NCBI GenBank assembly: GCA_019459525.1
Contig: JAIBEY010000079.1
Location: 1-64,000 of the forward strand
From: Prolixibacteraceae bacterium
Lineage (GTDB): Bacteria; Bacteroidota; Bacteroidia; Bacteroidales; Prolixibacteraceae
DNA: 64,000 bases
Direction of reading: 5' to 3'
Below the pieces are notes generated by a model. The model saw only the letters and a program-made list of their open reading frames with translations, ran no database searches and was not told the origin of the DNA. Shown piece by piece: positions 32,425 to 41,111 of the stretch. Position numbers and translations under genes: made by a program. The first letter of the stretch is position 1, and each line of letters opens with the position of its first letter.

Positions 32425-33231
32425 TTAGTCGCACATCATGCAGATATCTTTCCTTGGATTGATCAGCATGACCGACAAGTTGCCAGCTTTTTTAATGATC
32501 CTTTTTTCCGGAAGGCCAATCATTAAATCTAGTAGAGTGATGGAACTGCTCCCTGAAAAAATCATCATGTCGCCCAGCCATTCTTCGGCTCTTTCTAGGG
32601 TTTCGTTGCAAATACCCCAACTGGAAGATTTACCGGCAATTTCATGATGACGGACATTCAGGCTAGACAGAAATTTCTTGAAAAATTCAAGGTTTTTCAT
32701 TAATCTGCCAGCATCTTCATTATTCGTTTCATGGGCGTAAATCAGCTGAACCTGCGAGCGGTTAAACCGGCCCAGGTACGAAGCCCAGAGCGAGGTTTCT
32801 TTTGATGCCTTTCGGTAATCGACCGGAACCAATACGTTTTTGTAGCTTAAAAATCGGGGAAGTTCGCCGTTCACAAAAAGAAATGCAATACTGCTTTGCT
32901 GAAACGCTTTCAAAACCCAGTGAATATCAGTCTGGTGCAACACCACCAAAACGCCGTTGTACTCATCAACCAGCTTTTGCATATTATCGCGCAGCGATTT
33001 TTGAAGAAGCAACCAGGAAATAGACAGTTGAGGGAGATTTGATTTCAGGTTTCGGGTAGTTTGGATAATTTTATCCTGAATCTCATTTTTCTGTGCTTTT
33101 TCTTTATAAATAGCGGTCAGGCAAAGTTCCTTCTTCAGCATATCTGCCATTCGAGCACCGTGGATGATTACCTCTTTCATCCGTTCCGAAAAATCACAAA
33201 TAACGATTATTTTTTGTTCTGAATGTGTCAT
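32425..33231 (-). CDS. universal stress protein-like (tandem Usp fold)
   Basis: 268 residues in two halves. The N-terminal half 'KIIVICDFSERMKEVIIHGA' and the second half 'SYKNVLVPVDYRKASKETSL' both look like Usp strand-helix starts, and 'GDMMIFSGSS' near the C-terminus resembles the end of a Usp unit. The canonical ATP-binding G-x2-G-x9-G(S/T) motif is not complete. Divergent from the acyl-CoA synthetase gene, which may share a metabolic or stress signal. Confidence 0.72.
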   Translation of the reverse strand: MTHSEQKIIVICDFSERMKEVIIHGARMADMLKKELCLTAIYKEKAQKNEIQDKIIQTTRNLKSNLPQLSISWLLLQKSLRDNMQKLVDEYNGVLVVLHQTDIHWVLKAFQQSSIAFLFVNGELPRFLSYKNVLVPVDYRKASKETSLWASYLGRFNRSQVQLIYAHETNNEDAGRLMKNLEFFKKFLSSLNVRHHEIAGKSSSWGICNETLERAEEWLGDMMIFSGSSSITLLDLMIGLPEKRIIKKAGNLSVMLINPRKDICMMCD

Positions 33232-33325
33232 AAATCTGGTACTTCAATACAAACATAACTTTTTGCCTACGAAATACATCACTCAAAAGCCGGAAAAAGT
33301 CAGTTCCTCCTGAAAATGCTTTTGC

Positions 33326-33333
33326 TAACTTTG
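33326..33333 (+). promoter_or_regulatory. -7 box of the acyl-CoA synthetase gene
   Basis: TAACTTTG fits TAnnTTTG exactly, 23 nt before the ATG at 33357; the -33 region (GTTC near 33303) is weak. Confidence 0.5.
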
Positions 33334-33356
33334 TTTCACGAATTTAAATCCGGACG

Positions 33357-35426
33357 ATGATAACAAAAGAATTGATTGCCCCTCGAAGCATTGTAGTAAT
33401 AGGAGCTTCGAATAATACTGCCAAACCTGGAGGAAAACTCCTGAAAAATCTGATCGACAACAATTTTAAAGGAGATTTATGGGTAGTCAATCCGAATGAA
33501 TCTGAGGTTCAGGGGGTAAAATCATTTCCCCGGCCAGAAGATTTACCACCCGTTGAAATGGCTGTTTTGGCCATACCGGCACATGCCTGCGTTCATGCAG
33601 TTGAAGTACTTGCCACACAAAAGGGCACCAAAGGTTTTATCATCATTTCGGCCGGATTTAGCGAAGAAAGTGAAGAAGGCCGAATCCTAGAACAAAAAAT
33701 TGTACAGATCATCGAAGCCAATGGCGGTAGTTTGATTGGCCCTAACTGCATCGGGATAATTACCTACGCACACACCAGTGTATTTACCACTCCCATTCCC
33801 AAGCTGGTTCAAATGAGTTGCGACCTTATTTCGAGTTCGGGCGCTACCGCAGTTTTTATCATGGAATCCGGAATTCCCAAAGGCCTTCATTTTGCGAGTG
33901 TTTTTTCGGTGGGCAATTCGGCACAAAATGGGGTAGAAGAGGTGTTGGAGTTTATGGACGACATTTTTAATCCAGAGACCAGCACCCGGGTGAAACTACT
34001 TTATATCGAAAGCATTCGAAATCCGGATAAACTGCTGAAACATGCTTCGTCGCTTATCCGGAAAGGGTGTAAAATAGCGGCAATCAAAGCCGGAAGCAGC
34101 CAGGCCGGAAGCCGTGCGGCAGCATCACACACAGGGGCAATGGCTAACTCCGATCTGGCGGTTGAGGCTCTGTTTCGTAAAGCCGGAATTGTCCGCTGTT
34201 TTGGCCGCGAAGAATTAACCACTGTTGCCAATGTGTTTCACTGCAAACCCATGAAAGGCAAACGTTTGGCAATTATAACACATGCAGGTGGTCCGGCAGT
34301 AATGCTCACCGATTCATTGGAAAGCGGGGGTTTGCACATTCCCCACATCAAAGAATCGGAGGCCAGGGAACGCCTGAAAAGTAAACTTTTTCCGGGCTCG
34401 TCGGTGGAGAATCCCATCGATTTTCTGGCAACAGGAAATGCTGAACAACTGGCAGCTATTATTGATGCCTGCGAAAATGAGTTTGATGAGATTGATGGGA
34501 TGGCCGTTATTTTCGGAAGTCCCGGATTATCCCCGGTGCACGATGTGTATCAGCTCCTGCACGAAAAAATGCAAACCTGCAGGAAACCGATATTTCCTAT
34601 TTTACCTTCGGTAATCAATGTAAAAGAAGATGTTGCCTACTTTATTTCGCAGGGAAACGTAAATTTTCCTGACGAAGTATTGTTGGGGAAAGCGCTGACC
34701 TCGATTTTAAAAACAGCGCGCCCGCATGAAGAAAAGATATTTCTGGAAAATATTGATGTCCCGGAGATTCGTCGGATCATCGACCGGGCGGAAGATGGAT
34801 TTCAATCGCCGGAAACGATTCACCGGCTGTTTGCGGCCGCCGGAATTCCGATTGTGCATGAGGCTACCGTAACCACAGAAGAATCAGCAATGGAAATGGC
34901 CGGGAAACTTGGATTTCCGTTGGTAATGAAAGTGATTGGCCCGATACATAAGACCGATGTGGGTGGTGTCGTTTTAAATGTTCGTGATGTCGAAACGGTT
35001 CAGCACGAATTCAGGCGACTAATCCAGATCAAAGACACAACCTCAGTTTTGATGGCAGAAATGGCTACAGGTATTGAACTGTTTCTGGGAGCTAAATACG
35101 AAGATCGTTTTGGTCATGTTATTTTATGCGGAATGGGTGGAATCTTTGTAGAAGTATTCAAAGATATAACTTCCGGGCTTGCACCACTTACCATGTGCGA
35201 GGCTGCATCCATGATTAAGAACCTTAGGGCATACCAAATGATCAAAGGTTACCGGGGTAAAAACGGGGTAACCGAGCGTAAATTTGCTGAAATTATGGTC
35301 AGGCTGTCAACCCTTTTGCGCTTTGCTGTTGAGATTAAAGAAATGGACATCAATCCGTTAATGGGTGATGGCGATAAGCTGGTAGCCGTTGACGCAAGGA
35401 TCAGGATTGAGAAAGCAGGTAATTAG
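33357..35426 (+). CDS. fused ADP-forming acyl-CoA synthetase (acetate--CoA ligase family)
   Basis: 689 residues. Converts acyl-CoA, ADP and phosphate to acid, ATP and CoA (or the reverse). Order: CoA-binding domain (about 8-130, 'VVIGASNNTAKPGGKLLKNL'), two succinyl-CoA-ligase-like domains (about 150-450) and an ATP-grasp domain (about 475-689, 'LGFPLVMKVIGPIHKTDVGG', 'KEMDINPLM'). His258 in 'ASHTGAMANSD' is the expected phospho-histidine. Both subunits of archaeal ACD are fused here. With the aryl-CoA ligases and 2-oxoacid:ferredoxin oxidoreductase 3-14 kb downstream it could conserve energy from aryl- or branched-acyl-CoA; that is inference. Protein-acetyltransferase relatives carry a GNAT domain, which is absent. 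Confidence 0.92.
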   Translation: MITKELIAPRSIVVIGASNNTAKPGGKLLKNLIDNNFKGDLWVVNPNESEVQGVKSFPRPEDLPPVEMAVLAIPAHACVHAVEVLATQKGTKGFIIISAGFSEESEEGRILEQKIVQIIEANGGSLIGPNCIGIITYAHTSVFTTPIPKLVQMSCDLISSSGATAVFIMESGIPKGLHFASVFSVGNSAQNGVEEVLEFMDDIFNPETSTRVKLLYIESIRNPDKLLKHASSLIRKGCKIAAIKAGSSQAGSRAAASHTGAMANSDLAVEALFRKAGIVRCFGREELTTVANVFHCKPMKGKRLAIITHAGGPAVMLTDSLESGGLHIPHIKESEARERLKSKLFPGSSVENPIDFLATGNAEQLAAIIDACENEFDEIDGMAVIFGSPGLSPVHDVYQLLHEKMQTCRKPIFPILPSVINVKEDVAYFISQGNVNFPDEVLLGKALTSILKTARPHEEKIFLENIDVPEIRRIIDRAEDGFQSPETIHRLFAAAGIPIVHEATVTTEESAMEMAGKLGFPLVMKVIGPIHKTDVGGVVLNVRDVETVQHEFRRLIQIKDTTSVLMAEMATGIELFLGAKYEDRFGHVILCGMGGIFVEVFKDITSGLAPLTMCEAASMIKNLRAYQMIKGYRGKNGVTERKFAEIMVRLSTLLRFAVEIKEMDINPLMGDGDKLVAVDARIRIEKAGN

Positions 35427-35468
35427 TTGTTGTAGTCAGTTTTCGATGACAATACCTGGCAAAAAACG

Positions 35469-35513
35469 AAGGCTAATAAATTTTGGCGAAACACCTCAAT
35501 TTATTAGCCTTTA
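35469..35513. terminator. 14-bp hairpin between convergent genes
   Basis: AAGGCTAATAAATT (35469-35482) and AATTTATTAGCCTT (35498-35511) are exact inverted copies, with A-run before and TT after. Serves the synthetase (+) and perhaps the RNA-binding protein gene (-). Confidence 0.75.
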
Positions 35514-35576
35514 TGTAGTTATAAAAATTATTCTAGCTAATCTTTATATTATGAGCACATTAAAACAGGAAATTTA

Positions 35577-36041
35577 CTAGTATTCAGATCTTCTGTTACC
35601 ACCAGCGCTGCTTCCACCACCACGGTTAAAACCGCCTTTGTTGAAACCACCACCTGAGTTACCACCACGGTCACCACCACGGAAGCCACCGCCACCGCCA
35701 GAATTGCCACCACGGAAACCACCACCTGAATTACCTCCACGGAAACCTCCGCCTGAGTTGCCACCACGGAAACCGCCACCACTTGGACGACTACCTTCTT
35801 TTTTCTCTTCAGCTTTATTTACAACAATTGTACGGCCTTCAATCTCAGCGTTGTTCAATTCTTCAATTGCTTTTTTAGCTTCTTCTTCATTTGTCATTTC
35901 TACAAAACCAAAGCCTTTAGATCTTCCAGTAGCTCTGTCTGTAATAATTTTTACGGATGTAACTTCTCCGTACTCTTCAAAAATTTCCTGTAATTCGCTT
36001 TCCTCAATTTTAAAGGGAAGGCTTCCAACAAAAATGTTCAT
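35577..36041 (-). CDS. RRM RNA-binding protein with Gly/Phe/Arg-rich tail
   Basis: 154 residues from ATG 36041 ('MNIFVGSLPFKIEE'); a farther upstream ATG adds nothing homologous. One RRM (about 1-80) with RNP2 'IFVGSL' and RNP1 'KGFGFVEM'. The tail (about 88-154) consists of repeated 'GGGFRGGNS' units ending in 'GGNRRSEY'. This layout resembles cyanobacterial Rbp and Bacteroidetes RbpA-type proteins and eukaryotic glycine-rich RNA-binding proteins. Bacteroidetes lack Hfq in many species, and such RRM proteins may take over RNA chaperone roles; that role is inferred. Confidence 0.93.
   Translation of the reverse strand: MNIFVGSLPFKIEESELQEIFEEYGEVTSVKIITDRATGRSKGFGFVEMTNEEEAKKAIEELNNAEIEGRTIVVNKAEEKKEGSRPSGGGFRGGNSGGGFRGGNSGGGFRGGNSGGGGGFRGGDRGGNSGGGFNKGGFNRGGGSSAGGNRRSEY
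35640..35785 (-). repeat. in-frame Gly-rich tandem repeats in the RRM protein gene
   Basis: Near-identical 27-bp units encoding GGGFRGGNS repeat at least four times with shorter degenerate units; strongly conserved bases argue for recent expansion and contraction by slippage or recombination. Not a CRISPR array: no spacers and the frame is coding. Confidence 0.85.
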
Positions 36042-36074
36042 AAATAACTGTTTAAATAATGGATAAATGTCCCC

Positions 36075-36082
36075 CAAAAGTA
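36075..36082 (-). promoter_or_regulatory. -7 box of the RRM protein gene
   Basis: Read on the minus strand, TACTTTTG (36082 to 36075) fits TAnnTTTG and lies 33 nt before the start at 36041. No clear -33 element. Confidence 0.45.
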
Positions 36083-36191
36083 GTTATATTTTGATTCAAA
36101 ATACGTTTGCCTCAATAAATTATTCGAAGAAGCAGTATTTTCTGAAAATTATAGTTGGCTATTGCATAATTATTTACAAATGAATCTGCTT

Positions 36192-36305
36192 TATTTTTGC
36201 AAACAGGGTCACTATAGTCAAAAAAGAGAATGCCTGGAGGCAATTGTGCCGGGCAAGCCATCATCCTGTATTTTTACTCCGATTCTCTGATTTTCACTAT
36301 TCAAA
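36192..36305 (+). ncRNA. candidate small structured RNA with own -7 box
   Basis: This is the first part of a 560-bp stretch without a gene. TATTTTTG (36192-36199) is an exact -7 box. From about 36212 the sequence folds into a rod: ATAGT (36213-36217)/ACTAT (36296-36300), then A-runs against TTTT, AGAGAAT/ATTCTCT (36285-36291), and an inner hairpin GCC..GGCA-ATTG-TGCC.GGC (36231-36254), leaving an asymmetric bubble on the 3' side. A long hairpin with an internal bubble is 6S-RNA-like, but the length is nearer 100 nt and I cannot match it to a named family. No open frame. Confidence 0.45.
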
Positions 36306-36440
36306 CTCAATCTAAATTGTCTTGATGGAGATTTTTCGGAAAAACCCCTTGTTAGCTTATAATTGCTTTATTTTAATGCAATTCCTCTGTTATAATGTAA
36401 GTGTTTGTGCTGAATAACTTACAGACTCGCCGTTGTGCCG
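36306..36440. other. non-coding region downstream of the candidate RNA
   Basis: Remainder of the gene-free stretch. It holds AATTGC...GCAATT around 36360-36383 with an AT-rich loop, a possible weak transcript end, and otherwise nothing recognisable. Confidence 0.35.
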
Positions 36441-36471
36441 TTTGCAGTATTGTATAAAACTTTTACTTTTG
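36441..36471 (+). promoter_or_regulatory. strong promoter of the porin-aryl-CoA ligase operon
   Basis: TTTG (36441-36444), a 19-nt spacer and TACTTTTG (36464-36471) match the Bacteroidota primary promoter pattern exactly. Transcription would start near 36478, leaving a leader of about 160 nt before the porin ATG. Confidence 0.7.
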
Positions 36472-36637
36472 GTTTCCTTTTCGAAAAATGTGGGCTTAGG
36501 TAACTGGAATCCACTTTGTTTCGAGAGGAAAAATAAAAACCAAAAATCAGTAACCCGGGATTTCAAGAGGAAATCCGGTTTGTTGTGTGATGTATTTTAG
36601 AAGCGCAGCAAATTAAGCTATAGAACCCAAACTTCAA

Positions 36638-37942
36638 ATGAAAAAATTACTTTCTGTATTTCTGCTTTTATGCTCACTGGTTTCTCTCAGCCAGGAAGTT
36701 AAACCCAAAGAAACGACCCTCGAATTGTACGGATTTGTTCGCTACGAAGCATTTTGGGACACCTACAAAGGCCTGAATGCGGCCAACGAACAGTTTTTTG
36801 TGCTTCCGCTTTACGCCGGAGTTGATGCTAACGGAGAACACATCAACCAAACCCCAACGTACAATTTCTCATCGATGGCCACCCGTTTCGGGATTCGAGT
36901 TAACGGGCCGGTAATTTTTAATGCCAAGACCTCGGCAAATATAGAAACCGACTTTGCCGGCGACCTGGGCAATAATCCAGCCATGTTTCGTGTGCGGCAA
37001 GCCAACGCCGTTTTCAGTTGGACTAAATCAGCGTTGTTGGTTGGGCAAACCTGGCACCCGTTCTGGAGCGGAAAAGTTTTTCCAACGGTTGGCGGACTCA
37101 ATACCGGATGCCCGTTTCAACCGTTTAACCGCAGCCCTCAGTTGAGATTCGATTACAAGCCCAACGCTAAATTTATCCTTTCGGCAGCAATGGTTTCCGA
37201 ATTTCAGTATAAGTCGTACGGCTTTACTAAGATTGATGCGATGAATCCAAAGTCAATGACCGTTGATAAGAGTGAATGTTTTACCCGCAACGCCGGTATT
37301 CCTGAACTGATTGCAAATATTGAAACAAACAGTGGTGGTTTCACTCTCGGTGCAGGAACTAGTTTAAAATATATCAAACCAACGCTTTACACGGTCGGCA
37401 CTGAAAGCAAAAAATATGTTTCGGACGATCTGGTTCAGAGTCTTTCGTTTATGGGATACACGCAATATGCGAAAAACAGGTTTACTATTCGGGCAAAAGC
37501 CGTTCTGGGACAGAATATGACACACCTTACCATTCCCGGAGGTTATGGGGTGAAGTCGGTCGATCAGTCAACCGGTGCGATGAGCTACACACCTTATAAT
37601 ACACTCACCAGTTTTGTTAATGCGGTGTACGGTAAAAAATATCAGGTAGGCCTGTTTGCCGGTTACCTGAAGAACATGGGCACAGTTGATGCCCTTTACA
37701 ATTTCGGAACATCTGCCGATCCTGTTGCTGTGACTCCCGGTTTGGTTCCGAACGTCGCTTCTATTTACAGGGTTGCCCCACATTTTGCCATTAATATTTC
37801 AAAAGTTCGCCTGGTATTCGAATACGAATTGACTTCGGCAGCGTACGGATCGGGTAAAATTGATCTTGCCGACGGGCTTTACAACAGTTCTACAGATGTG
37901 ACTAACCACCGCGGTCAATTGATGTTGATGTATTCTTTCTAA
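36638..37942 (+). CDS. outer-membrane porin-like beta-barrel protein
   Basis: 434 residues with signal peptide 'MKKLLSVFLLLCSLVSLS'. The mature protein is rich in amphipathic strands ('ETTLELYGFVRYEAFWDTYK', 'TRFGIRVNGP', 'AVFSWTKSALLVGQTWHPFW') and ends in 'GQLMLMYSF', a BAM-type terminal Phe. It resembles DcaP-like or general porins of Bacteroidota that let small acids through. It stands 13 bp before the first aryl-CoA ligase gene, which suggests uptake of its substrate (e.g. phenylacetate); that is inference. Confidence 0.82.
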   Translation: MKKLLSVFLLLCSLVSLSQEVKPKETTLELYGFVRYEAFWDTYKGLNAANEQFFVLPLYAGVDANGEHINQTPTYNFSSMATRFGIRVNGPVIFNAKTSANIETDFAGDLGNNPAMFRVRQANAVFSWTKSALLVGQTWHPFWSGKVFPTVGGLNTGCPFQPFNRSPQLRFDYKPNAKFILSAAMVSEFQYKSYGFTKIDAMNPKSMTVDKSECFTRNAGIPELIANIETNSGGFTLGAGTSLKYIKPTLYTVGTESKKYVSDDLVQSLSFMGYTQYAKNRFTIRAKAVLGQNMTHLTIPGGYGVKSVDQSTGAMSYTPYNTLTSFVNAVYGKKYQVGLFAGYLKNMGTVDALYNFGTSADPVAVTPGLVPNVASIYRVAPHFAINISKVRLVFEYELTSAAYGSGKIDLADGLYNSSTDVTNHRGQLMLMYSF

Positions 37943-37955
37943 AAAACTGACTATC

Positions 37956-39263
37956 ATGTATTGGGAAAACGAACTCGAAACCCTTGACCGAAAAAGTCTG
38001 GAAAAACTTCAGGTCAACCGATTGCAGAAGACCATTCAGTCGGCAATGAATTCACCGTATTACGGAAACCTGTATAAACAAATGGGTCTGTCAGCCGATT
38101 CGATCAGATCGGTTGCCGACATCCGGAAATTGCCGTTTACGACGAAACAAAACTTACGCAATAATTTTCCATACGGATTTTTGGGATTGCCTCAGAAAGA
38201 GCTGATTCGCCTGCACAGTTCGAGCGGGACAACCGGAAATCCAACCGTAATTTTTCATAACCGGCACGACATCGATTCGTGGGCAAACCTGATGGCTCGC
38301 TCGCTTTTTTGCGCCGGGGTGCGCGATACCGACGTTTTTCAGAATATTTGCGGGTACGGTTTATTTACTGGCGGGTTGGGTTTTCAGTACGGGATTGAAC
38401 GCCTGGGTTGTTTGAGTATTCCGGCCGGGGCAGGAAACAGTCAGCGCCAGATTAAACTGATGCAGGATTACGGAACCACCGTTGTGCACGCCATTCCGAG
38501 TTACCTGAACCGTCTTTTCGAAGTTTTTCAGGAAGAAGGACTCGACCCACGCAAAGACACCAAGCTGCATACTTTTGTGATTGGAGCCGAACCTCATACC
38601 GAAGAGCAGCGCCGTCGTATCGAAGAAATGTTCGGGGTAAAAGCGTACAATTCGTTCGGCCTTTCAGAAATGAATGGCCCGGGAGTTGCATTCGAATGTA
38701 CTTACCAGAACGGTTTGCACATCTGGGAAGATGCTTACATCATCGAAATTATTAATCCCGATACGCTCGAACCGGTTGCTGAAGGTGAGGTGGGCGAACT
38801 GGTGATGACGACACTCGACCGTGAAGCGATGCCACTGATCCGCTACCGCACACGCGACCTGACGCGAATTCTCCCCGGAAAATGTGCCTGTGGACGTACA
38901 CATGTGCGCCTCGACCGCATCACCGGACGTAGCGATGATATGTTCATCGTGAAAGGTTGCAACGTTTTCCCGATGCAGATTGAAGGTGTACTGATGAAAA
39001 TTCCGGAAGTAGGCGCTGATTATTTAATTACCTTAGACACCATCAACGGATCGGATGAAATGATTATTGAAGTGGAAGTGAAAAAAGACTGGTTTAATGG
39101 CGACATTACCCGTCTCGATAAACTTTCACGGTTAATTTCAGCTCAGATTCGCGACGAAGTACTGGTTAAACCAATCGTAAAACTGGTTGAACCGGGTTCG
39201 CTTCCCAAATCGGAAGGCAAAGCTGTTCGGGTGAAAGAACTCCGGGTGGCGTTAAACTCGTAA
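37956..39263 (+). CDS. paaK: phenylacetate--CoA ligase family protein, copy 1
   Basis: 435 residues, AMP-forming ligase joining phenylacetate or a related aryl acid to CoA. 'LHSSSGTTGNPTVIFHN' is the P-loop-like motif, 'SFGLSEMNGPGVAFEC' the adenylate site, '[10 protein letters not shown]' the hinge region, 'GRSDDMFIVKGCNVFP' the C-terminal domain start and 'SEGKAVRVKEL' the catalytic Lys region. Length matches PaaK. Followed by an ACT-domain gene and by a second copy of the same pair. About half the residues appear shared with copy 2. Confidence 0.93.
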   Translation: MYWENELETLDRKSLEKLQVNRLQKTIQSAMNSPYYGNLYKQMGLSADSIRSVADIRKLPFTTKQNLRNNFPYGFLGLPQKELIRLHSSSGTTGNPTVIFHNRHDIDSWANLMARSLFCAGVRDTDVFQNICGYGLFTGGLGFQYGIERLGCLSIPAGAGNSQRQIKLMQDYGTTVVHAIPSYLNRLFEVFQEEGLDPRKDTKLHTFVIGAEPHTEEQRRRIEEMFGVKAYNSFGLSEMNGPGVAFECTYQNGLHIWEDAYIIEIINPDTLEPVAEGEVGELVMTTLDREAMPLIRYRTRDLTRILPGKCACGRTHVRLDRITGRSDDMFIVKGCNVFPMQIEGVLMKIPEVGADYLITLDTINGSDEMIIEVEVKKDWFNGDITRLDKLSRLISAQIRDEVLVKPIVKLVEPGSLPKSEGKAVRVKELRVALNS

Positions 39264-39332
39264 AGTCAAGCCAAAAAGCAAAAATAAAAAGGCAATGGCC
39301 TTACCATTTATAATTTATCATTCATCATTCCC

Positions 39333-39767
39333 ATGGCATACCAGGTTTCCATATTTCTCGAAAATAAGATCGGTCACCTCGAACGGGTTACGGCCGTGCT
39401 GAAAGCTGCTCAAATCAATATCAGGACCATGAACCTAAACCATACCGCCAGCGGTTGGGGAATTCTAAATCTGGTGGTTTCGAACCCCATGCTTGCCCAG
39501 CATTTACTGAACGAAAACGGGATGTCGGCAGCTTTGCGGGAAATTGTTGTTATTGAAATGATCGATCAGCCTGGCGGTTTGGATGATTTACTCAAAGAAA
39601 TTGTAAAAGCTGGAGTCAATTTCACCAATGCCTACGGGCGATCGGCCTATGCAAACGAAAAGTCGTATTTTGTAATTGATACCGAAGATGTGGTTGATGC
39701 CCGACATAAACTGCTTCAGGCCGGACTAAGCCTGCTTTCGGATGAAACAATCTACGGAATTTCGTGA
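39333..39767 (+). CDS. tandem ACT-domain protein, copy 1
   Basis: 144 residues of two ACT units: 'QVSIFLENKIGHLERVTAVL' (about 3-70) and 'IVVIEMIDQPGGLDDLLKEI' (about 73-144). ACT domains bind amino acids and control enzymes. In Bacteroidota such proteins sit beside PaaK genes, suggesting they sense an aromatic amino acid and tune the ligase. It lies between the two ligase genes. Confidence 0.9.
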   Translation: MAYQVSIFLENKIGHLERVTAVLKAAQINIRTMNLNHTASGWGILNLVVSNPMLAQHLLNENGMSAALREIVVIEMIDQPGGLDDLLKEIVKAGVNFTNAYGRSAYANEKSYFVIDTEDVVDARHKLLQAGLSLLSDETIYGIS

Positions 39768-39800
39768 TTTTTAAATAATTAATCCCATCAAATCCATACG

Positions 39801-41099
39801 ATGATCTGGAACGAAAAAATAGAATGTGCGAGCCGCGACGAAATGAGGGCGGTTCAAACGGAAAGACTGATTGAAACAGTCAAACGAATTTACCACAATG
39901 TGCCGAGCTACCGTCAGAAAATGCAGGAAGTAGGGCTGGTTCCCGACGACATTCGATCGGTTGACGATTTGCGCCTGTTGCCCTTTACGCTCAAAACTGA
40001 CCTGCGCGACAATTATCCGTTTGGATTATTTACGGTCCCGATGAGCGAAATCGTTCGTATTCACGCCTCGTCAGGAACAACCGGAAAACCCACAGTAGTT
40101 GGATATACCCGCAAAGACCTGAACAACTGGGCCGAAATGGTAACCCGAGCACTTTGTATGGCCGGTGTGCACCGCGACGATATTGTGCAAGTGGCTTATG
40201 GCTACGGATTGTTTACCGGCGGGTTGGGCTTACATTACGGTTGCGAAAACCTGGGCGCTTCGGTAATCCCTATTTCAGGGGGAAATACCGACAAACAATT
40301 GCAGTTGATGGAAGATTTTGGCACAACAGTAATTGCCTGTACACCTTCGTATTCGCTCCATCTTGGCGAAGAATTAAAAGCAAAAGGGATAGATAAAAAC
40401 AAGCTTAAATTGCGTGTTGGGATTTTTGGTGCCGAACCCTGGACCGAAAACATGCGAAAGGAAATTGAAGCCAGCCTGGGAATCAAGGCGATTGACATTT
40501 ACGGACTGAGCGAAATTATGGGCCCTGGCGTTTCGTGCGAGTGCGAGCATCAGGCCGGAATGCACGTGATGGAAGATCATTTTATTCCTGAAATTATTGA
40601 CCCGGAAACACTGCAACCTCTGCCTGCCGGAGAAATTGGGGAGTTGGTATTTACTACCATTACCAAAGAAGGGATTCCGTTGCTTCGCTATCGCACACGC
40701 GACCTCACCCGCCTGAATTACGAAAAATGTGCCTGCGGCCGCACACTGGTTCGCATGGAAAAATGCAAAGGGCGCAGCGATGATATGCTTATTATCCGTG
40801 GGGTAAATGTATTCCCATCTCAAATCGAAACTGTTTTACTCGAAATGAGTGAAACATCGCCGCACTACCTGATCATCGTTGAACGGGAAGGCAACCTGGA
40901 TTCGATGAAACTCATGGTTGAAGTTCAGGAGCAGTTCTTCTCCGACGAAATCAAACAACTCGAAGCATTGCGCAAAAAAATTACGCATAAACTTCAGAGT
41001 ACTTTAGGCATTTCGGTTGATGTAAAACTGGTTGAACCCAAAACCATTGAACGCACCGCCGGAAAAGCAAAACGTGTAATCGATAACCGTAAACTGTAG
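39801..41099 (+). CDS. paaK: phenylacetate--CoA ligase family protein, copy 2
   Basis: 432 residues, same family as copy 1: '[20 protein letters not shown]', '[18 protein letters not shown]', '[10 protein letters not shown]', '[20 protein letters not shown]' and '[13 protein letters not shown]'. Differences from copy 1 in the aryl pocket region ('[20 protein letters not shown]' versus 'GAGNSQRQIKLMQDYGTTVV') could mean different aryl acids (phenyl-, hydroxyphenyl- or indoleacetate). The next ACT gene begins 12 nt after its stop. Confidence 0.94.
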   Translation: MIWNEKIECASRDEMRAVQTERLIETVKRIYHNVPSYRQKMQEVGLVPDDIRSVDDLRLLPFTLKTDLRDNYPFGLFTVPMSEIVRIHASSGTTGKPTVVGYTRKDLNNWAEMVTRALCMAGVHRDDIVQVAYGYGLFTGGLGLHYGCENLGASVIPISGGNTDKQLQLMEDFGTTVIACTPSYSLHLGEELKAKGIDKNKLKLRVGIFGAEPWTENMRKEIEASLGIKAIDIYGLSEIMGPGVSCECEHQAGMHVMEDHFIPEIIDPETLQPLPAGEIGELVFTTITKEGIPLLRYRTRDLTRLNYEKCACGRTLVRMEKCKGRSDDMLIIRGVNVFPSQIETVLLEMSETSPHYLIIVEREGNLDSMKLMVEVQEQFFSDEIKQLEALRKKITHKLQSTLGISVDVKLVEPKTIERTAGKAKRVIDNRKL

Positions 41100-41111
41100 G
41101 AGGAACCCATC

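Noticed and set aside
35640-35785. CRISPR-like spaced repeats
   Set aside because: Units are contiguous and in frame, with no unique spacers; they encode GGGFRGGNS.
35638-36066. Pro-rich 142-codon frame on the + strand
   Set aside because: Mirror of the Gly-rich RRM tail; Pro runs are simply the reverse complement of Gly codons.
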